Of a DNA stretch of 64,000 bases, positions 59,885 to 64,000 are shown piece after piece. The notes under the pieces were generated by a model. It was not told the origin of the DNA, ran no database searches, and was given only the letters and a program-made list of their open reading frames with translations. Position 1 is the stretch's first letter; every line of letters begins with the position of its first letter. Position numbers and translations under genes: made by a program. This DNA is from Clostridium lacusfryxellense (GTDB lineage: Bacteria > Bacillota > Clostridia > Clostridiales > Clostridiaceae), in NCBI RefSeq assembly GCF_018861735.1, contig NZ_JAHLEB010000016.1, forward strand, positions 34,298 to 98,297. Reading direction: 5' to 3'.

Positions 59885-60192
59885 TAATAATAGCCTCCGA
59901 TTTAATTTAAAATTATTTTAATTATTTCCTAAATATCTATTGCAATTTACTTTCATTGTGATATGATTATGGGTTATAGACATAAATATGTAAAAAAATA
60001 CAAATGCATAATCTTATTACAAATTATGCACTCTAATACAACCTACTATAGTTTATTGTATATTTGGAAGGTATATTACTTCTCTTTTACATTCCTATAA
60101 CGGTATCATCTACCCCTTATAAACGTTGGTATTAAGCCATCTATATAAATAAGAACGAACTTTTAGAGGTCTTTTTGTCATTTTTATACTGT
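59885..60192. other. Gene-free stretch downstream of the replication gene
   Basis: Holds an extended -10 promoter on the plus strand (59940-59967) and a perfect 8-base stem at 60005-60030 (TGCATAAT / ATTATGCA). No ORF. A small RNA is possible. Confidence 0.45.
59940..59967 (+). promoter_or_regulatory. Plus-strand extended -10 promoter
   Basis: TTGCAA, 16 bp, TGATATGAT (extended TGn -10). RNA would start near 59974 and run toward the 3' end of the replication gene. Confidence 0.45.
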
Positions 60193-61650
60193 TTAGAATG
60201 GATTTGCATAACCATTAAAAAATTCTGTTACTTTATTAAACATATGGTCTGTTTGTGTTGCAGATAATTCAAACCATTTTAAACCTTTAAATTTTTCATC
60301 ATATTTACTTTGAATTTCCACTGTAGAGTCAGAATACTTATCTATTATAAAGAGTGATATATCTGTCATTTTATCTTTCTTTTGCGAATCAATTATAGTT
60401 TCATCTAGCTTTTTTATTGGTTCTGGAGTAACTTTAATTGCACCAAATAATCCTTTATGTTTTGGCTCAACTTCAACTTCTTTATTTTCTCTAATATGTT
60501 TAGATACACAATTAGCATAATAATCATGCTTAGACTCTATATAGTGAGTTACAGTCCATTTATAATATTCATAATCAGTTAATAGTTCATTAGTTTCTTC
60601 ATCTATCAGTCCTAAGTCTACTTCTAATTTATACCATCTATCTGCTGTTTTATCATTTGTTCCATCCCATATACTACTTAAAATTTCACCATCATTTTCT
60701 TCTAGCAACTTATTAATTTCAAATTCACTATCATTATTCTTCTTAGCATTTTTAAGTTCTAATTTTTCTTTTTTACTTTCTAATTTAGATGTATCTTTGT
60801 TTTTATTTTGTTCTGATTGAATTTTACCTTTTAGCCCTTGTATAACTTTTAGATCTGCATTAGCTTTTTTACCAATTATCTGATAACCACTGCTTATGTA
60901 AAATAATTTTGATTGCTTTAATGCGTCTACTAGCTCAGCTTCTTTAATACAATAAACATTATTAGCTGAATGGCTTTCTTTATTTTTCTTAACAATTCCA
61001 ACGTTATCATAATATAGTAATCCTATTTCATTTAATTCTTTAATATATAAACCCCAAGTGTTCTCATTAACATCAATATCTTTACATATGGCTTCATAAC
61101 TATCATAGAAACATTCTGCTTTACCTCCAAATGCTCTAATATCATTCGTTCTTTTCTTACCATCAACAATCTTAATTTCCCTTCTACTTAACCTTGAACT
61201 TATATAGTAATATGTTTTTAGTAGGTTCATCTTATTTAATTTACCTATGTAGTTATCCATTATCGCTAAGTAACTTTTATGAGGTACATTAAAAAATCTT
61301 GTATTTTTACCATTACTTTTTTCTATAGGCATATTGAATTTACATTTAATAAGAGTGACTACTTTAATATTATCAAAATCTATAGTAGTTTCTATAATAT
61401 CCTTTTTTTTCAAATCAATAAGTATATCCTTAAATTGGCTGAATGATTTACCTTTATGTGTATCTACTTTAAGTCCACAATTAATTATCATATCTTCCAT
61501 AGTGAAATAAGTTTCTCCAAAATTATTAGTCATTCTTTGTAAGTAAGAAAATATATGCAATATCTTATCTCCATACTCCTGCGTGTAAGTTTTAGTTCTG
61601 TCCTCATTATTCCATATTAGTTTATTCGGTATCATTATAAAATTTTCCAT
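60193..61650 (-). CDS. Replication-initiator-like protein with winged-helix N-terminus
   Basis: 485 residues. Begins MENFIMIPNKLIWNNEDRTKTY, then a winged-helix-like region (IFSYLQRMTNNFGETYFTMEDMIINCGLKV, EICKDIDVNENTWGLYIKELNEIGLLYYD), a charged lysine-rich linker (about 275-310) and a C-terminal helical domain (YYKWTVTHYIESKHDYYANC). The layout recalls RepA/DnaD-type replication proteins of Firmicute phages and plasmids; no catalytic motif is visible. Three GTACA/TGTAC palindromes lie 160-290 bases upstream. Confidence 0.6.
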   Translation of the reverse strand: MENFIMIPNKLIWNNEDRTKTYTQEYGDKILHIFSYLQRMTNNFGETYFTMEDMIINCGLKVDTHKGKSFSQFKDILIDLKKKDIIETTIDFDNIKVVTLIKCKFNMPIEKSNGKNTRFFNVPHKSYLAIMDNYIGKLNKMNLLKTYYYISSRLSRREIKIVDGKKRTNDIRAFGGKAECFYDSYEAICKDIDVNENTWGLYIKELNEIGLLYYDNVGIVKKNKESHSANNVYCIKEAELVDALKQSKLFYISSGYQIIGKKANADLKVIQGLKGKIQSEQNKNKDTSKLESKKEKLELKNAKKNNDSEFEINKLLEENDGEILSSIWDGTNDKTADRWYKLEVDLGLIDEETNELLTDYEYYKWTVTHYIESKHDYYANCVSKHIRENKEVEVEPKHKGLFGAIKVTPEPIKKLDETIIDSQKKDKMTDISLFIIDKYSDSTVEIQSKYDEKFKGLKWFELSATQTDHMFNKVTEFFNGYANPF

Positions 61651-61812
61651 ATTTTATCCAATCCTTTCAATATTATATTAGTTTAATAGTTATTGTAATG
61701 TGAATCTAATCCTAACCTAACTCCAAAATGTAATCTGTTGCGAACGTTTTTAACGTGAGTATAAGTTGGTTTCTTTCTTGTTATATAGGTTTCTTTATTG
61801 TTATACCCTAAT

Positions 61813-61834
61813 AAAGTACACGTTTCATGTACCT
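61813..61834. repeat. GTACA/TGTAC palindrome, copy 1
   Basis: AAAGTACACGTTTCATGTAC followed by CT. Core GTACA-N7-TGTAC... shared with two further copies. Confidence 0.8.
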
Positions 61835-61857
61835 CGACATTTACATTCACCCGCATC

Positions 61858-61880
61858 AAAGTACACGTTTCATGTACTTT
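61858..61880. repeat. GTACA/TGTAC palindrome, copy 2
   Basis: AAAGTACACGTTTCATGTAC followed by TTT; 45 bp from copy 1 and identical over 20 bases. Confidence 0.8.
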
Positions 61881-61911
61881 AGAGTTTTAACCCAATTTAG
61901 GTATAAATGTC

Positions 61912-61932
61912 AAAGTACATGAATGATGTACC
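61912..61932. repeat. GTACA/TGTAC palindrome, copy 3
   Basis: AAAGTACATGAATGATGTAC; same arms, different centre; 54 bp from copy 2. Confidence 0.75.
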
Positions 61933-61938
61933 GTAGAG

Positions 61939-62106
61939 TTAGTTTAATTCTCTACGACACCATTTATAAAATAGTGGTTTACTTGCTTCTTTATCAAATA
62001 GCCATACCCATTTATCTATGCTCCAGTATATTTTTATAGGTTCTAATCCATTTTTTACATAAGCTCCACTTTGTATTGGATTTACTATTCTAATTGTTTC
62101 ATTCAT
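61939..62106 (-). CDS. Small phage protein of 55 residues, tryptophan-rich
   Basis: MNETIRIVNPIQSGAYVKNG, then LEPIKIYWSIDKWVWLFDKE and ASKPLFYKWCRREL. AAAGGATTG precedes the ATG at 62106. Its aromatic pattern resembles very short phage/plasmid proteins that contact DNA or another protein, but no family is recognised. It lies between the DFDSD protein and the palindromes. Confidence 0.6.
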   Translation of the reverse strand: MNETIRIVNPIQSGAYVKNGLEPIKIYWSIDKWVWLFDKEASKPLFYKWCRRELN

Positions 62107-62134
62107 AATTTTATCAATCCTTTCGTATTTTATT

Positions 62135-62158
62135 GATAGGGAAATTTAGTTCCCTATC
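62135..62158 (-). terminator. Hairpin after the DFDSD protein
   Basis: GATAGGGAA / TTCCCTATC stem directly after the stop, with a T-containing minus-strand tail; weak terminator. Confidence 0.45.
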
Positions 62159-62161
62159 CTA

Positions 62162-63808
62162 TTAATTTGCTATGTATTCTAAGTTGTATATCTTTATAAT
62201 TTCTTTGCCTATAATGTCATCATTTTTATGTACTAATCTAAGCTTTGGTATGTCTTCTTTATGTTCTGCAAATATCCTTATAAACTCTGTTGTATGTGAT
62301 TTAAATAAAATGCTCAATAGCTTTCTAGCTATTCCCGTTAATTCACACTCTATGATTTCGGCACCCTTATTCTTCCTCTTTAGTTGTTGAGCTTCGTCTA
62401 AATTCTTAATAATTTTCTTAATTGTTTCAGCGTTAACTTTCATTTTACTAATTTCTTTTATATAATTATTCTTTAAATCATTCGCTCTTTTATACTTCTC
62501 TGTATTCTCTAAATTCTCATTATTCCATATTTTTGACGTTTCATTTTTAAGATTATATACACCATTAACAATTACATCAATCTGTTTTTTGTTTGCATTT
62601 TTCATTTTTATTTCTGAGCCTAATGTAAACATTTGTGTAAAAGTTGAAAATCCTTTATCTAAGCTATCTCTACGTTTAATTTTATCCTTTCTATATTTCT
62701 TTTCTATAATAGTCTCTATGTAATCCATAGATGTGTGATATGGTTGAAATATATAATTTTCTAAATATTTTTTATCCATCATATATTGCATAAAATATGG
62801 TCTAATTTTCATTTCTTTATAGTCTTGTAAATTATATTTTTTCATAAAATATTTATAATCTTGACCATCCTTTTTAAGTAATATCATTTCTTGATACAAC
62901 TCTTTTATAGAATCCTCAGCTACTTCATGCGTTTTATTTTCTTTTACAGTTCCATCTTTTAAAGTTTTTTGTATTATAGTTTCTTTAACTAATTCAGTTT
63001 CTTTATATTTGTTTCTTAATATTTCTAATTCCTTACTTATATTAATAGAGAATTCTTTTTTTGCAGAATCTATTTCTATACAACTCATTATTGCTAACTG
63101 GCACACATCTGTAAAGACATTCTGTACTTCTATAGATTTCGCTTCTAATCCTGTATTTATCATGTGCCAGATTTTTGTGTTCAGCTCTTGGCTGAGATTA
63201 ATAATTTCGCCAATCTTGTTAACTGAGGTCTTTACATCAAGATCTGCTTTATCTTCCCATGTGTTTTTCCTATTTGTTTTCTGAGCCACTGTTAAATTTG
63301 TTGGGACTAAAAAGTTATTATAATTCTTTTTAACCGCTAAAATTATTTGCTCAGAATCAGTTACAAGCATCGCATCGCTATCAAAATCACAACTATTGGC
63401 ACGTTCTAATATATTATTTTTTATACTGTTAACACATAAAATCTGCTTACTGAGGTTAAAATATGTATCTATGGCTCTGCACTCTACATTTTTGCAGAGA
63501 TATAAATTTGACATTGTGACATGGGGAGACCTACATCCCAACAGTGGAACATTATATTTAAAGTTAATATTATGTACTACATCTATTCCTAAAACACTAA
63601 CACCACTAAATGCCATTGGGTGTTCTTTATCTTTGATGGTTGCTTTTAACATTTCCAATCCATTACCGAAAAGCACACTATAGTTTCCTTCAATAAGTAG
63701 ATGAGCTTTCTGCATATTTCTTTTGTAGGAATCACATGCATCTTTCCTAAAGTTATAAAACATATCAGTATTTTCAACTTTATTATTAAGTTGTAGCATT
63801 GTTAACAT
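62162..63808 (-). CDS. Protein with RNA-polymerase-like DFDSD loop (YonO/RdRP-type double-psi barrel candidate)
   Basis: 548 residues from the first ATG. The segment LLGCRSPHVTMSNLYL (89-104), then FNLSKQILCVNSI and NSCDFDSDAMLVTD (138-151), follows the order 'R-x-P-h ... strand ... D-[FY]-D-x-D' of the catalytic double-psi barrel in multisubunit RNA polymerase beta' (NADFDGDQM) and its single-chain relatives (YonO, QDE-1-type). An upstream GNYSVLFGNGLEMLKATI block also fits. The protein-like frame continues upstream to an in-frame TGA at 63899-63901 with no ribosome binding site at the ATG, so an N-terminal part is probably lost. Assignment is by motif reading only. Confidence 0.45.
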   Translation of the reverse strand: MLTMLQLNNKVENTDMFYNFRKDACDSYKRNMQKAHLLIEGNYSVLFGNGLEMLKATIKDKEHPMAFSGVSVLGIDVVHNINFKYNVPLLGCRSPHVTMSNLYLCKNVECRAIDTYFNLSKQILCVNSIKNNILERANSCDFDSDAMLVTDSEQIILAVKKNYNNFLVPTNLTVAQKTNRKNTWEDKADLDVKTSVNKIGEIINLSQELNTKIWHMINTGLEAKSIEVQNVFTDVCQLAIMSCIEIDSAKKEFSINISKELEILRNKYKETELVKETIIQKTLKDGTVKENKTHEVAEDSIKELYQEMILLKKDGQDYKYFMKKYNLQDYKEMKIRPYFMQYMMDKKYLENYIFQPYHTSMDYIETIIEKKYRKDKIKRRDSLDKGFSTFTQMFTLGSEIKMKNANKKQIDVIVNGVYNLKNETSKIWNNENLENTEKYKRANDLKNNYIKEISKMKVNAETIKKIIKNLDEAQQLKRKNKGAEIIECELTGIARKLLSILFKSHTTEFIRIFAEHKEDIPKLRLVHKNDDIIGKEIIKIYNLEYIAN

Positions 63809-64000
63809 AAAATCATCAGTAGAATTAATTTCTTTAGCTTCAATATTTTCCTTTTGTTTAATATGTAAATGTTCTCTAAATACTCTTATTGTAGTGCGTC
63901 AAAATATAGCTTTATGAAACTGCATTCCTAAGTCAAATTATAACTATAATACTAATAATTATCTACTGGTTATTTGCTTTTTTACTAATCAAATTATTAC
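63809..64000. other. Right window edge: interrupted upstream part of the DFDSD gene
   Basis: Codons between 63808 and 63898 read RTTIRVFREHLHIKQKE onward in frame with the downstream gene. A TGA precedes them, and beyond about 63940 all three leftward frames are closed by frequent stops. Confidence 0.5.

Larger units (their letters stand above)
40859..64000. mobile_element. Prophage-like element integrated in guaA (runs off the right edge)
   Basis: All genes read leftward. Lysis, fibre, neck, head and terminase modules are followed by a recombinase, a toxin-like pair, small ORFs, an endonuclease and replication-type genes. AT-rich, with many overlapping or tightly spaced genes. The attachment joint is the guaA tail at 40754-40858. 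No tape measure or baseplate gene and no tyrosine integrase are in the visible part. Confidence 0.85.

Noticed and set aside
63009..63683. Plus-strand ORFs of 91 and 95 codons over the DFDSD gene
   Set aside because: Shadows of the long leftward frame, no ribosome binding sites.

Overview
The window is low-GC Firmicute DNA, most likely from a Clostridium (sensu lato) species. Evidence: AT-rich sequence with strong AGGAGG-type ribosome binding sites; a one-piece tmRNA with an ANDNLALAA-type tag; a spore-cortex-lytic LysM/GH18 enzyme; an anaerobe-style etfB-etfA-lctD-acyl-CoA dehydrogenase cluster; and a rubredoxin-less rubrerythrin-like protein. About 40.7 kb is chromosome. The right-hand 23 kb is an integrated phage-like element that runs off the right edge.

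Left chromosomal part, 1-16 kb. It opens with a partial MFS drug exporter and two decayed genes (an SDR dehydrogenase tail and a frameshifted DUF2798 gene). A nucleoside-recognition (YjiH) membrane protein follows. The tmRNA gene ssrA (5633-5985) comes with a 156-bp copy of its 3' end 2.36 kb downstream (3274-3429). The copies bracket a TetR regulator and two membrane proteins, which looks like the scar of an element inserted at the ssrA 3' end. Then come smpB and rnr (tmRNA partners), rsuA, a large Y_Y_Y repeat protein, a DUF188 gene behind pgi, and a SleL-like cortex lytic enzyme.

Sugar and signalling part, 16-35 kb. A sucrose regulon runs leftward: LacI regulator, P-loop kinase, sugar-binding lipoprotein, two ABC permeases, sucrose phosphorylase. 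Three near-identical palindromes sit on its two recognisable promoters. After a small lipoprotein and an ABC exporter pair comes a second sugar ABC cassette (binding protein and two permeases) with a YesN/YesM-type two-component pair and a cre-like site. Neither importer has its own ATPase gene.

Energy cluster, 35.8-40.4 kb. etfB, etfA, an FAD-linked lactate/glycolate-type dehydrogenase and an acyl-CoA dehydrogenase form one leftward block. The etfB and glcD promoters share the same -35/-10 layout, each with a TGGTNNTACCA palindrome ten bases past the -10. This points to one GntR-type regulator that is not encoded nearby.

Prophage, from about 40.86 kb. The last 34 codons of guaA (GMP synthase) and its terminator lie at 40704-40858 with no gene body, so the element is integrated in the 3' end of guaA. 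Reading against transcription, from the attachment end: lysis genes (two holin-like proteins and an amidase), a GLUG-repeat fibre-like protein with two further internal repeat arrays, neck and head genes, large terminase, a 660-bp region with a strongly C-depleted stretch, a serine recombinase, a small-terminase-like protein, a C-terminally anchored membrane protein, a PIN-domain toxin-like pair, small ORFs, a GIY-YIG endonuclease preceded by a regular series of hairpins, a replication-type protein next to three GTACA/TGTAC palindromes, and at the edge a protein with a DFDSD motif resembling the catalytic loop of double-psi-barrel RNA polymerases. No tape-measure or baseplate gene is present, which is unusual for a tailed phage.
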